DNA of 64,000 nucleotides from Mycocentrospora acerina (GCA_022701365.1 JAKUHH010000041.1:682001-746000), one strand, 5' to 3'. Shown: positions 43,325 through 55,258, counted from the stretch's first letter. Notes: generated from the letters alone by a model not told the origin. Made by a program: numbers and translations.

Positions 43325-43703
43325 AAGAGTAGAACATGGACATGTAAACATGGGTTGGAGAAGGAAAATGATATATACATGCAGATTTGTTGTGGGTTTA
43401 CTGTCATTGCTGGGAACATCTGCTTATGATCACGACATGTCTCGTAGTAAGCCAACAATAACATTAGAGAGAGAGAGAGAGAGAGTTGTTTGGTTAGAGG
43501 ACAGCTCTCGACTTTCACCAAATGAGAACAACATTGCAATCGTCAAAAGTCCATTTACTTTCTTTCTAGCATCTATCAATCGTCTATATCCTTCGACGTG
43601 GGGGAAATATTCTTCGTCATCATCATCATCATCATCACATATCCTACGATCCCAATCCTAAATTGCAAGTTCCCAAACTCCCACTTCCCATGTCCATGCG
43701 CAT
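43325..43703. other. Convergent 3' region
   Basis: No gene is seen. It includes a GA microsatellite (about 43468-43485) and a TCA repeat (about 43616-43638). Confidence 0.6.
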
Positions 43704-45553
43704 CTACAACTGTGTAAGCAGACCCTGGCTCTCCAACAACAGTACGATCTGGTGCACAGCCGTCCTGACGTTTGTGGTGCTCAGGTCGACCGTCAGATCC
43801 GCCTTCTCAGGAACCTCGTATGGATCATCGACACCAGTGAAGCCCTTGATGTCTCCATTGCGCGCCTTCTTGTAGATACCACGACGATCCGTCTTCTCGC
43901 AGTACTCGAGCGGTGTGGCGACGTGCACAAGGTAGAAGCTGCCGAATTGCTCGACCGTCTGGCGGGCAGCAGCACGGCTCGCCTCGAATGGCGCAATAGG
44001 GGCAACAATGGCTGCAGCACCAGCCTTGGTCAGCTCAGAGGCGACAAAGGCAATGCGGGCAATGTTCTTGTCACGGTCCTGACGCGAGAAGCCAAGCTCA
44101 GAGGAGAGTTCGCTGCGGATGGTGTCGCCGAGGAGGAGCGAGACGGAACGACCACCTTGCTGGTTGAGGGTGACGTTGAGGGCACGGGCGATGGCGTCCT
44201 TGCCGCTGTTGTTGTAGCCGGTCAGGAAGACGGTGAAGCCTTGCTGCGAGCGGGGAGGGTGTGATTCGCGGAGCACGCGCACGACCTCGGGGTAGGAGAA
44301 CCACTCGGGAATCTCCTGGCCGGTACGGAGGCGCTTGCGGAGCTCTGTGCCGGAGATGTCGAGCGTCTTGATGCCCTGCTCAACCTCGTCCTTGGGCTTG
44401 TACTCGTCCGAGTCGGGCAGGTATGTCATCTGCTGGAAGGGCACGACCTCGATGCCCAGCTCGTCGCGGTACTTCTCGACGGCCGTCTGGGCATCGTAGG
44501 GGCCGTAGAAGTCGACGCCCTTGGCGTTCTTGCCGGGGCCGGCGTGGTCACGGCCGACGATGAAGTGGGTGGCGCCGTAGTTCTTGCGGATGATGGCGTG
44601 CCAGATGGCCTCGCGGGGGCCGCCCATGCGCATGGCCAGGGGCAGCAGCGCCAGCGCAGCCATGCCGTTGGGGTAGCGGGGCATGAGGGCCTGGTAGACG
44701 CGCACGCGGGTGAAGTGGTCGATGTCGCCGGGCTTGGTGAGGCCGACGACGGGGTGGATCAGCACGTTGGCCTGGCGGGCGCGGGCAGCGCGCACCGTCA
44801 GCTCACGGTGGGCGCGGTGCATGGGGTTCCTCGTCTGGAAGGCCACGACCTTGCTCCAGCCCAGCTTGTCAAAGTGCAGACGCAGCTCGGCGGGCGTGTA
44901 GCGCAGGCCGACATAGTCGTAGTGCTCCAGGCGGTCAATGGCCTCGACCTTACCGCCGACGTAGAAGTCCTTGGCTGTGTGGAAGAGGTACTTGATGGCG
45001 GGGTGTGTCTCGTCGTCGGGGCTGCCAAACACGTGCTCGGCCTCCTTGGTCTTGTCGGGCTGGTACACGTCGTCGACGGTGATGATGGCCAGGTTGCGGT
45101 CGTCGCGGAAGTCACGCAGCGCAATGCGCGCGCCGGGCTTGACGCCAGCCTCGTCAATCGTCTCCTGGGACACGTCGAGCGTGATGGGCATGGAGAAGAG
45201 GTTGCCGTCGGCGAGACGGTTCTCGGCGACGACGCCCTCGTAGTCTTTTTGGTTGAGGAAGCCTGCGTGCCATGGTCAGTCGACTGTTCAACTTGTTCAA
45301 CCTGCCCCTCCATCAAAAGGGCAATATCTCAAAACCCCCACTATGAAAACCCCCCCAGACAACACAACAAAACACACAACATACCTTCAAGCGGCGAGAA
45401 TCCACCGTTGAGAATAAGCTCCAAATCGCAAAGCTGCCTCTCGCTCAACACAATCGCAGGAAGCGTCTCCGCCTCGCTGAACAGCTCCTTTCTCCGGGGC
45501 GCATCGCGCGCAATCAAGTCCTTCAGGACCCCTCCATGTGGTGCGTTGGCCAT
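43704..45553 (-). CDS. met3: ATP sulfurylase (sulfate adenylyltransferase) with APS-kinase-like regulatory domain
   Basis: Exons 45553-45385 and 45262-43704 give 575 residues, the standard size for filamentous-fungal ATP sulfurylase. It makes adenosine 5'-phosphosulfate from ATP and sulfate, the first step of sulfate assimilation in the cytosol. The catalytic domain has VAFQTRNPMHRAHREL (QxRNPxHxxH motif, from about residue 199) and GRDHAGPG; LDISGTELRKRLRTGQEIPE closes the core. Residues about 400-575 resemble APS kinase, but the P-loop reads GYNNSGKDAIARAL rather than the GLSGSGKST form, as in fungal enzymes where this domain binds PAPS allosterically rather than catalysing. The downstream same-strand neighbour order places PAPS reductase just upstream. 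Intron phase 1 rebuilds GGFSPLEGFLNQKDY. Confidence 0.97.
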
Positions 45554-46432
45554 GTTGGGTGTGTAAAGTGCTCAAACAGTAATGAGCAGTTGTATATGGA
45601 GGGGGAAACCAAAGGGCACAAACTCTCTCGATCAAGCAAAGAATTCGTGACAAGAGCAAGAGTAATGTGTAGAATAAAACACAGAGTAAAGTACCTGGGC
45701 CAGCACGGCGAGAAACAGCGAACAAGACGCGTCTTATTCACATCACGCAATACCTACCTCCCACCACCCCCCAAGGCGCGTTGCGGTCCGTCGCTCGGAA
45801 CCATGACCAAGACCCACCAGTTTTTTTATAAATCCACCCACGCCATTTGCAGACTCTGCCAACACCGAGCTCCTACTGCAGAGCTAGGGTGCAAGCGGGT
45901 AGGAATGGGCAAGATTTGTTACGGGCGGTCGGCAAAATTTCTTGGGGGGCGCGATTGCGCAATTGCACGCGGTTTTGCCGGTGGGCGGCGGATGTGCGAC
46001 CTGGATGCTTGGCGACGTGGTGGGACTGGCGCCACTGATGACGTGACGTCCAGGGGTATTGCAAATCCCACCGCCCCTTTTGGACCTGCGCCTGTGGGGT
46101 CGTTTGCGGAGACATGTAGCTCAGCGTCAACACCTCCGCATTTCATGGCTTGTCTGCCGTCACATCTCGTGAGAGTATTGCATCTTTGGACATCAACTCT
46201 GCTTTGTTCATTCTTATGAGCTACTCTGGCTCTTGTTTGGCTATGTTTTTATGTATATACATATATATATATCGGTGGTATCTTGGCCCCGTTTGGTATA
46301 CAACATGCTCTGTTGGTTTGAAATAAAAAGTTGAAAATGCAAAAAAGTACCATCATGTCATGACCCAAATCCCAAACGCCAATGCTAATGCTCAAGAGGA
46401 AGAAACCCAAAACAATCCGGGCTGTATACCCT
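45554..46432. other. ATP sulfurylase promoter and PAPS reductase 3' region
   Basis: No gene is seen in 879 bp. TGACGTGACGTC near 46039 is a CRE/ATF-like element. ATCATGTCAT at 46352-46361 differs at one base from the CYS3/MetR consensus ATGRYRYCAT, too weak to call. An AT microsatellite lies near 46258-46272. Confidence 0.5.
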
Positions 46433-47391
46433 CTATGCAGCCAAAGAAACTTTTTGCAATGCGTTGCTCAGATCTTCTTGTTGCTTCTTCAGCTCCTGCT
46501 CACGAAGAAACTGTGCGTATCGGGACTTGGGGTTGTGGATACCGCACTCGGTCTTGTTCTTTCCCTTCCAGCGTCCCGAGCGCTCGTCCTCTCCTGCAGC
46601 CACGGGCTGAGTCGAGTGCCAGTCGCCGACACTTTTATAGCCCTTGTTGAGGAGCTCATTGTATGGAACGTCGTGCTTGTCAACATACTCCTTAACCTGA
46701 GCAAACGACCAGTTGGCGAGCGGATTGACCTTGATGAGGCCCGACTCGTTCACTTCAACAATATCGAGATCGCCGCGCTTGCCACCCTGGCTGCGTCGGC
46801 GGCCGGTCAGAACAGCCTTGACTTGGAGTTCCGAGTAGGCACGCTCAGCAGGCTCCACCTTGGCCACATAGTCGTAGAGTTCGTCGTTGGAGTCCCAAAG
46901 CTTGTCACCATGCTTTGCGGTGAATTCTTCCACATTGTCGCAGCCAGCTGGCTTGTAGGCGTGCACAGGTGTTCCATATCGCTTTCGTACACGGTCAACC
47001 AGAGCATAGGTCTCGTTGAAATGGTAAAGGGTGTCCAAGAAGATCAAGTCGATGTTGTGCTTCAGTGGACCGTCAAGCTTTGACAGCATGTCCACGGTAA
47101 CAAGGCCAGTCAAACCAAAGGCTGTGGTCTGGTAGAGACCCGGCAGAGAAGTGATGCACCATCGGAGGATGTCTGAACTACGTCAGCTGATGTCTCTTCG
47201 AATCAAAATGGATGCGTTCACTTACCCTGTGGTTCAAGCTGTTGCAGCTGAGCATTGATGTATTTGAGGTGAGGCTTGCTGAAGAAGACCTCAGGCAGAC
47301 TGTCCTGGCTCGATGCAGCAGAGGCATAACCGGACTCCTCACGGATTGTAGGCGACTGAGCCCTCTTCTCTTCAAAAAGATGTGACGACAT
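46433..47391 (-). CDS. met16: Phosphoadenosine phosphosulfate (PAPS) reductase
   Basis: Exons 47391-47226 and 47172-46433 give 301 residues. The enzyme reduces PAPS to sulfite with thioredoxin in the third step of sulfate assimilation. Visible motifs are TTAFGLTGLVTVDML (PP-loop region, after the intron), IFLDTLYHFNETYAL, AVLTGRRRSQGGKRGDL and the catalytic-Cys motif KTECGIH near the C-terminus. The intact ECGIH identifies the CysH/Met16 class. A basic/polar 55-residue N-terminus without clear signal suits a cytosolic enzyme. It lies 879 bp from ATP sulfurylase, same strand, which is upstream of nothing else in the pathway here; co-regulation by a CYS3/MetR-type bZIP is expected from other fungi and inferred. 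Confidence 0.97.
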
Positions 47392-48641
47392 TTTTCAGGT
47401 GGACAGTCCGAATGTAGTAATGAGACCCGTGCAAGTAACCCAATGAAGCAGACTTTGACGATTTAACTCCCACAGTGGCTTCACACAAGGAAATAGTGTG
47501 ACAGAGTTGCTTGTCTTTGGTGTAGATGTAATGGAAAAAGGTCGAACACGGCCTGGAGTATATATTTGGCTCCGCCATCGGCTCCGCTTTGTAACCTCTT
47601 CTACAAGGTGCGATACCTGGGGGTGAAGACGTGCGATCACGCAATTTGCGCTAGTCCATGAGAGAGCAAAACTCTTCTACACATTCTTATGTAAGGCAGT
47701 CTCGCCAATGGCATGGCGGCAGTAGGGTCCTGTCTTACATCCGTGCCTGGCCTTTGCTCTTGCAAGCCATTGCGGCTGTTGGGGCTGGATTGCAAATTCT
47801 CCATTGTAAAAGCTTTTTGTCATCATCGTCATCCCTACGGATTTGCCCAACTTTTTTTCTGGGGAAACACAAGTCATAGTGACAGTGCGTGGCCGATCAC
47901 GTTTTCTTAGTGTTTCACTGAGCTGACTGTCGTCATGCGTGGTCGTTTCAAATTGGACAGGACATCTCTTTGCTGTGTACGCTCGCCACAGGACGAGGCT
48001 GCCATCGGGGGTCGCATCGGCTCGTCGGTCGGAACGTCGGCCGCCCGTATTTACGGGCCCTGTGGAGGATCGCGTGCATCAGCAGCCTGTGAGTGACTGT
48101 TTAGCGCATGGTGTCATAGATGGGTCGTGATATGATATAAAGTGTTGCACCTACCCGGATGCGTCTCGAGTGTCGAGTGTCGTTGAAGGCGGGCCGAACT
48201 GAGGGGTACATCTAGAGGAGCGCAAGCCCTTCTCCTTGGCGACCACAGTCTATAACTATCCGGCTTATGTCCATGACCATTGGTACATGGTGCTTCTGAG
48301 CTGACATACCAAAGTACGGTGCACGGTGGTGTTGGTCGTCCTGGAAAGAGGGGATAGCCTCTCATGGGATTGTCGTCGTCCGTATGTTGTTGGGGATCAC
48401 CCGAGCGAGCGATACCTTGCAGAGTATAGCTTGGCTTGAATGCATTATCAATCAGATATGGATTTCGTGCAGCACGCGTGTGAAGACGACAGATCTCAAG
48501 ACATTATATTTTTCAGGTTGGAGGCCTTTACTCGATGCTGTATACCCTACCCTCGAGTTTTGCCCTCCCACGCAACCCGTTGTTCGCTTCGATTCCCACA
48601 GTGAGCACGTGTAAAGTCAAATCGAACCAATTACAGCCTGC
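47392..48641. other. Gene-free region upstream of PAPS reductase
   Basis: No gene model can be supported over 1.25 kb. It includes the met16 promoter and one perfect ATGRYRYCAT match at 48108-48117. Small open frames (60-80 codons) are unconvincing. Confidence 0.55.
48108..48117. promoter_or_regulatory. Candidate CYS3/MetR binding site upstream of PAPS reductase
   Basis: ATGGTGTCAT matches the published Neurospora CYS3 consensus ATGRYRYCAT at all ten positions. It lies about 717 bp upstream of the met16 ATG. A single site in 1.2 kb can arise by chance, so confidence is low. Confidence 0.3.
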
Positions 48642-50735
48642 TCAGTCTTCCGCCATCTTCTTCATGTCCTCTCTATCCTCCGCGCTCAGGGTACCTGTTT
48701 TGGCTGCTTCTTTCCAAATTTCTAGCCGTTCGTATTGAGCTGGCTCCAACACGCTCTTCAACTGCTTTAGCAACTTGGGTGCGAACTTGCCCGTTGCGTA
48801 CACCACTCCAGGGTAGTGTTTTGCGAAAAGCAATACGACCAGTGTCAGGAAAAGAACTGGGCCGTCAGACTTCTTTTGTTTCTGCATCCTCCGAATCATG
48901 TCGAGAACCATCGCCTTTTTCGACTCTTCTAGTGACAAAGCGTCTGGAGTCTCGATGCATTGCTTCTTATTGAACTTGTCGAGGGCGGTCATGACAGTCG
49001 GGGTGTCCATTTTCTCAGCACTCAGTCGACTGTCGAGCTTTTGAACATTCTTGCGTGTCTTCTGGCTAAGAACAAGACCTTGCAATTGAACCTTTGATAT
49101 GACATCTGGCAGGAGTTCCTTCTGCACATACGATGCGAACAGTTCGGCGAGCTGGGCAAGCAACTTCTCGTCCTTGACTCCACCCAAGCCATCTTTATAG
49201 ATTTGGGTTCGTGATATTACGCGTTCGGTCCAGAATATTGCAAAACTGGTTTCGTTCTGATTCCGTTGCTCTGACACTATGTTCCAAAAGTGTTCTTCAA
49301 CTATTTTCCCCATTGGCTTCTCTTGAGCCAGAGCGCGTAAAACAGGTTCACCATCATTAACCATTGCAGTGATATTAGAAAGAACAAATTTTATCTCTTT
49401 CTCAGGACTGTCGCCAAGCTCTTGCCACTGCAACTGGGCGTTTGTTGCTGCACACGAGAGTAATATATCTCTGCGACTGGCATATCCGTCTTCGGTGAGC
49501 CAGTATTCAGCAACTTGGTAAAGTGTTTCATCAGTTTTCCGTAAAATATTCACAATAGACTGCTCTACTTTCTGCAACACTTGCTTTTCTGTATTGTGCG
49601 GAAACACGTGAAGTCGTTGCTGAAGGTGATCATCAATATATGCTAACAAAGAGACAATAGTGAAATTCAAAAAAGTCCAACTTACTTGTACATCCACAAA
49701 ACCATCACAGGCCAAGATTTTTCTGCATTCTTCGCCAAGCTTCGATGTCCAAATTTTGGATATCGCGTAGGAATCTATGATGTCGATGTCGGGTGAATTC
49801 TCGAAATATTGCGAAACGTGACTGGAGGTGACATAGACAAACTCGTCCCGAAACTGAGGAATTTCGACAAATGGACGAAGGCCCGACTTTAGTTCGCTAA
49901 CCACAGCGTCTCCCTGTTGCTCTAGCAGTCGCTTTGGCGTACAACAGATGGTCTCGGCTTTCTCAAGAACATAGAACTTATCTGTCAGATCAGGCGACTG
50001 CAGAATATCAGCCAAAATATCATATACGAATGATGATGATGGAGTTTTGAATTGTATCGGTAAAGATATTGCCGCATCTTTAGGGAAAAGGTGTGAAGGA
50101 ATGATGTCGAAAGGTCTGGCCATAATCAGTTGTACTGTCGTTATAGCCTATGTGAAATTGACTTGCCTCATCTCCTTGAGCGAATCATTCAATTTCTCTT
50201 TCAAATCTTCTGAGAGCTTCTGTTTGTAGCGTGTACTGCAAACACAATCTCCGTCGTCGATCAACTCATTCTTGAGATCAGCAAGTATGGAGTTCAGGCT
50301 TTCTGCGTCAATGTCTTTATCATTGAGATATTGAAGTTTTGGTACAAATCCAAGACTCATCAGATTATGGAGCTCTTCTCGAATCAAGTGCCGCTCGCTC
50401 TCTGTGACAATCATTTGACTGTCTCCACTGAATAGAACAACTGTCGGCTCGGCTCTGGCAAGCTGCAGGATAATATCTTGCCCCACGTCCAAGTCTAGTG
50501 CCAAAGTAGTAAGAGAAATACGTCGTTTGTCTAAACTTTTATCAGTGAATGCTTTGAGTGAAAGTGGGAAGAGCCTACCTGTAGTCACACGACGCAGAAA
50601 TTCATCTTGAAGTTGTGGCAAAGTTACTAGTTCATGACCACTAGCTGAGGGCACCAGCGAAGGCAGAGGCCCGGAGCCTGAATGTGCCGGAGAGAATAAC
50701 CCCAAAATTTCTTTAATGTCATCTTCCGAGAACAT
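48642..50735 (-). CDS. Conserved protein with winged-helix-like N-terminus, possible UFL1 homologue
   Basis: Exons 50735-50579, 50530-50167 and 50115-48642 give 664 residues. The second intron is of GC-AG type (AG|GCAAGT donor), the only way I find to keep frame. The protein is helical and soluble, beginning MFSEDDIKEILGLF, with a block RRISLTTLALDLDVGQDIIL and a run of alternating helices and short strands to residue 300. Its C-terminal part is all helix with a hydrophobic stretch LFLTLVVLLFAKHYPGVVY near residue 615, ending EDMKKMAED. Size, an N-terminal chain of small winged-helix-like units and a helical C-terminus recall UFL1, the E3 of UFM1 conjugation, but no decisive motif is visible. 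Treat the function as unknown. Divergent from uS14m by 313 bp. Confidence 0.75.
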
Positions 50736-51048
50736 GGTGGCCGTTATAAATTTGTGTCTTTTACTCTGCCGCGCCGTGACTACACCGCTAAGACAATGAG
50801 GGGAAAAGGCAAATGGTATCCAACTGGATGTTGTGAGTTCGGAATGCGTAACACAAACAAGAATTTCTCAAGTGTATCATGGTGAAAGCTCCACTCCCAA
50901 GATCCGTAGTTGGCGAATTGTTGCGGACTGTCCTATTGGTAGCGGCGGTGGCGGATGATCCCTGCCGCTCCACGATGCTTGGCACCCTCAACTTCATCGT
51001 TCCACAAACACTCTGCCCATTGTCGATTGTAGCCAGCCAGTCGCCGTC
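50736..51048. promoter_or_regulatory. Divergent promoter, UFL1-like / uS14m
   Basis: This is 313 bp between opposed starts. A longer open frame crossing it (starting near 50879) overlaps the uS14m coding exon in another frame and is not considered real. Confidence 0.5.
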
Positions 51049-51500
51049 ATGTCTCAATTTCGCGCTGCAAAGCTCGATATCGGTTGCTTCACTAAGATCC
51101 GCAATATTCGTGACCACACGAAGCGGAAGGTATACGCAGAAAATGAGCCTGAACGGTATGCACTTTTTCATCTCTCTCGCGACAATAGCAGCTAATCACA
51201 AACGCGTGCGCAGACAAGCTCTCCGGTACATCATTCGAAACACTACATTACCGCAGCGAGTCCGCGCCCAGGCTCAGCTCCAGTTGTCCGAGATGCACTG
51301 CTACACAAGGTTTACACAGATCAAGAACAGGTGTATAATGGGAGGGAAGGGGCGAGGTGTCTTTAGCGACTTTAGACTTGGAAGAGTATGCCATGAAATA
51401 TACCCTTGTACAAGAATGGAAGCTGATGCTATTCCAGTACCAATTCCGAATCAACGCACTTGCTGGGAACCTGCCAGGAGTCAAGAAGGCAAGTTGGTAG
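51049..51500 (+). CDS. MRP2: Mitochondrial small-subunit ribosomal protein uS14m (Mrp2)
   Basis: Three exons (51049-51155, 51214-51385, 51438-51500) give 113 residues, the usual length. It begins MSQFRAAKLDIGCFTKIRNI, with the N-terminal RDHTKRKVYAENEPERQALR junction over intron 1, then NTTLPQRVRAQAQLQLSEM, RFTQIKNRCIMGGKGRG and VFSDFRLGR, and the last exon reads YQFRINALAGNLPGVKKASW. RCxxxGKGRG and the KKASW end are the hallmark of S14 proteins. It binds 16S-type rRNA in the head of the mitochondrial small subunit. Because each exon is short, the gene is easily missed by open-frame searches. Intron 2 is GT-AG, 52 nt, phase 0. Confidence 0.97.
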
Positions 51501-51901
51501 ACAGACCATGGTGCGGAGGAACTGTGGAACATATGTACATTATGACAAGGCAATATCCCAGCATCGGGCGGCGTTTTTGTCTGAGCTGTACAGCGAAATT
51601 GAGAGATTTATGTTTGACTCAAAAATGTCGATTTTATCAATGCTCCTTCCCCTTGTACCTGCTCTTTCACCCCAAACTACCACTGCTCATGACAGGTACA
51701 AACGGGTGGCCGCTTAAACCACAGAGTATTTATCTCACTAAGAGAGCAGCAGCTATGACATTCTCACAATTGACTTTCTCACGCTAAACGACTCTCAACG
51801 CCTGTCTCATACAAACGGTCAGTCACTTGCGCTAACGACTACAAAGCGAGACAAGTTCTGGGGCAAACCAGTAGCCTTCTCTGTCTTCCAGTCTTATCAA
51901 C
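51501..51901. other. Intergenic between uS14m and Arb2 genes
   Basis: No gene is seen in 401 bp between these tandem genes. Confidence 0.6.
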
Positions 51902-53845
51902 ATGTTCCGCCGTATCGAAGACAGTATAGACCCAGATCCAGCTTTTCCTGCTAACTTAGAGGCATTGGGGTAAGAACATAAGCTCGGTTTCACTCGACAT
52001 CATCACTCATGCATAGCAGGTTCTTCGTTAATGATATGGGCCATATTCGTATGATTGAAGCGCCCGAAAAAGAATATGTCTTTCATGCTACCAACAACGA
52101 GCGAGTCAATGAAGTGCGGCGAGAGGCCATGCAAGGTAGATCGACTTTCGGACATGTCTCCAACTCTTTTTAACGACATTGTAGCCTGTTCACGCGAAGA
52201 AGTATACAACCGTCTCTCTGCTCTCGGTATCATACGCCTTTATCTTCCCGACTTCACCACTGTCAAGCCTGACGCACCTCACGTTCCTATACTTACTTCA
52301 CCGCCCGAGATCTTGAAGGTTCGAAAGCGCATTATCGTATTAATCAACGATTCCATTCAAGACTTGGGAATTTTAGCATACAGGCAGTTGCAGCGAGAGC
52401 TGGGTGTCAATGGCGGATCTATCGTCAACTTCGTCAAGGAAATAATCACACATTCAGCAGCCAAGGGCGATGCTGAGCGATTTGAGCACATATTTGCAGA
52501 CACTGTTGATATGGTACACGACCTCGATATCCCTGGTTTGATTGTCTTGAATACAGGTCAATTACTGTACTCTCACAAGTTAAATCAGGCTATGACTTTG
52601 CGCAGCTGGTCAGCACTCCCTCGAAAGTCTGTAGCGCACGATGCAATCAGGATCCATGAAGACGAGAACTGTATCAAAGGCCACACTAGCCCTCAAGACC
52701 ATATCAAGTCAGTCTTTGACCAGGTTCTCTGCAACCCAGAATGCGTTGCTCCTGACGCGGAGGTGTATATTCTCGCTATTGAAGGCGGGGCAGACGACGT
52801 TTTGTATATTCTTGGGGAGAACTGTAAGTTGCTGTTTTCGAAATAATACATGCACTCATAGATTTTGACTTGTTTAGTTGAGAAATACGGCTCTCGCATT
52901 ACTGCTATGGCGCTTATCCACTCCCTTGTCGATGATTCGCAAATCACCAACCCACATCTCAAGGCATTCCTACGCCAGCGCACTCGCCAATGGAAGTATA
53001 GTGACTTTGCCTACGATCCAGCGCATTGCACAGACCTACCTGAAGGTTATGATGACGACCAGGAGGATAATTTACATCAAGATGTTGTTTCGCCAATCAA
53101 ACCTGTGAGCTGGAATGAAGACTTATCTTCACAAAGCACCTTGGCTGGTATTACTAATGACATACACTACCTAATGCTCGCCTCGAATTCACCTAAAGAA
53201 GATAAGCCTACTGCTGCAACTTCCCACAACACATATCCCGACTGGCCAGACACCGTGTCAGTCGTTTGCCCCACTTTCGCGGGTGGTGAGAACGCTGTTG
53301 GAGAATGCATCTTGACCAACTCCTCCGTACAGCGAGCCATCATCTCCTTCTTTGACTCCGTCGCCCAAGACCCAGAGCACTTCCGTAACCCAAACTTCAA
53401 AATCCATATCGAGGCCCCGAAACCAACGCCCAGTAACCCACTCGTGCTTTCTCCCGATGATAATGCACCGCTGGAATTTCCATCCCTCACAGCGGAAATC
53501 ACACCCGAGCAGCAACAACTCGATGTGGCGCGGGAGAAACTCGAAGAGATGCGTATTGCATTAATGGCCTGTCCAAAGGATGTGGTGAACCTCGCACCAG
53601 GACGCGAGAGATTGGCCAAGAAAATAAAAGACAAAGAGGGAGAGATTGACGAGCTGGAGACCAAGGTGCTTGTGAGCGACGTGCTGGGAGATGGCGAGGT
53701 AAAGGGTAAGCGTCAGAATTGGAAGACGACTACTGAGGGCCCCAGGGTACCGTTTGCGGGAAAGATGGTCGATATTGGGTTGTTGAGGGCGGCGGGACTG
53801 GGAGACATGGTAGATGAGGAGGTTGGAAAGTTGGGAGGGAAGTGA
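51902..53845 (+). CDS. Arb2-domain protein
   Basis: Exons 51902-51969, 52020-52135, 52185-52823 and 52878-53845 give 596 residues. The Arb2 domain is clear: LEALGFFVNDMGHIRMIEAP, then YVFHATNNERVNEVRREAMQ across two introns; HDLDIPGLIVLNTGQLLYSH and EVYILAIEGGADDVLYILGE form the alpha/beta-hydrolase-like core, followed by YGSRITAMALIHSLVDDSQI. In fission yeast Arb2 works with Argonaute in the ARC complex and heterochromatin silencing; other fungal members are less studied. The C-terminal third is disordered and acidic with a coiled coil (about 500-550). The conserved Ser of hydrolases seems absent from the GG motif, in keeping with a non-enzymatic family. Confidence 0.9.
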
Positions 53846-54390
53846 GAGGTAAAGTGGGAGGTGGACAAGGATTGATGCGGGTATTTCTATGGTGACGTAG
53901 AGGTATGAGTGAGACACGTCGAGAGAGAAAGAGAGAAAGAAAGAGAGAGGGAGCCTTTTGTCTTCCTGACGACGCGCTGGCATTGATGGTGCTACCTTGG
54001 CATATAACATTAGATACTTGGTACTTCTGCTTCACTCCTTGGTAGCCGATAGTGGTTTGGTTGAGCTTTGCTGCATAGATGCCGTGAAGCAAGAATCAAG
54101 TTTACAGCCTTCCTCATTCAAGACTACGAGATGTACATTATACACTTTTTTTTTGATGATGGTTCAAGATTTTTCACAACCAGACTTATACTGATAAGGG
54201 TGGTTGTCTTTCCGGAACTCTCCTTGAACTGAATGCGAGCTTATGTTTAATAGCTTACGCATGTCGCGTCTTGTAGATCGTTTGTAACCTGGAATAATTC
54301 AATACTACCATTTTGGAAGAATTCATCCGCAATCCATGCATTATGATTCAGACGCCCCAATTCCGACGCCCCAATTCCTCTGCTCCAATC
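53846..54390. other. Convergent 3' region
   Basis: No gene is seen; a GAGAAAGA purine repeat lies at about 53921-53950. Confidence 0.6.
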
Positions 54391-55258
54391 TCAATCCCAA
54401 TCACTATCGTCCTCGTCTCCCATTGTTTTCCCTTGCCTAATCTTCTTCTCCCCGGCCCCTTGCTCCTCGTCCCTCTTCCCCCTCTTCAACCGTTGATCAT
54501 CCCCTTTGACGGCCCCAACATCTACCAGCAACCCCTCCAATTCCCTCGTGCTCGTCCTCACTCCACCCAGCTCCCTCAACGTAACAACCTGCTTTTTAAT
54601 GTCCCCCTTACTATACACGAGAATCGTCGGCGTATTACGATCGGGGTAGCCTTCTATACACAATTCTGCTCTCATCTGGCAGAACTTGACGTCGCCGAAG
54701 CGTTGAGCCAGCTCGCGCCAGATTTCTATTAAGATGCGCGACTCGGTGTTTGTCCCTTGGGAGGAGGTAAGGAGCACGAGAACGAAGGCAGATTGTGAGA
54801 CGGAAGTTACTTCGCGCGAGTAGTCTGGTTTTTGGAGGTGGTAGACTTGATTGTATACGGATGCGGAGGAGATTGTGGAGAGTTCGGCGAGACGTTGTTG
54901 GCTTGTTTTTCCCCCTCTTAGTTTCTGGATGATGGGGAGACGGGGAGGGAGGTGGGAGCGTACCGGTAGACTTCTAGAAACTCTTCGTCTTCGTCGTCTT
55001 CGAGCGCGTCTAGTTCATCTAGGTCTTTGCCTTCGAGGCGATTCTCGTGGGCGACTTTGAGGGCTTCTTCGACAGCTTCTTGTAGCTTGGCCGTGGGGGA
55101 AGGAGGTTTTTCGGGGATGACGCCGTGTTTACGGAGGATGTCGTTCCTAGGAGGAGGTCAGCATAGAGAGAGAAGGCCAGGAAAAAGGTTACAAACCATT
55201 CCGTGTCCGCGTTTGGGTCGTCAATGGGGACATTAACGGGCATGTCTGGCATGTCCAT
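54391..55258 (-). CDS. Phosducin-like protein (Plp1/PhLP type)
   Basis: Exons 55258-55197, 55146-54964 and 54901-54391 give 251 residues. It opens MDMPDMPVNVPIDDPNADTE, then NDILRKHGVIPEKPPSP, a block typical of PhLP2/Plp proteins, followed by a helical acidic stretch (ELDALEDDEDEEFLEVYR). The second half is a thioredoxin-like fold: SSASVYNQVYHLQKPDYSRE, SAFVLVLLTSSQGTNTESRI, FCQMRAELCIEGYPDRNTPT (the cis-Pro loop) and ILVYSKGDI. The end is Lys/Glu/Asp-rich and disordered. Plp proteins assist CCT in folding of actin, tubulin or Gbeta-gamma. The last intron uses an AAG acceptor, giving R|QQRLAEL in frame. The Ggamma gene is 4.4 kb away. Confidence 0.92.

Noticed and set aside
44544..45566. 340-codon plus-strand open frame
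   Set aside because: Val/Gly/Ala/Asp-rich antisense shadow of ATP sulfurylase exon 2.
49635..49685. Possible extra intron in the UFL1-like gene after GATGTACAA|GTAAGT
   Set aside because: The donor looks good, but every nearby acceptor breaks the frame, while the 51-nt read-through stays open into the next conserved block.
50879..51787. 302-codon plus-strand frame over uS14m
   Set aside because: It overlaps all three uS14m exons in another frame; the spliced uS14m product is unmistakable.
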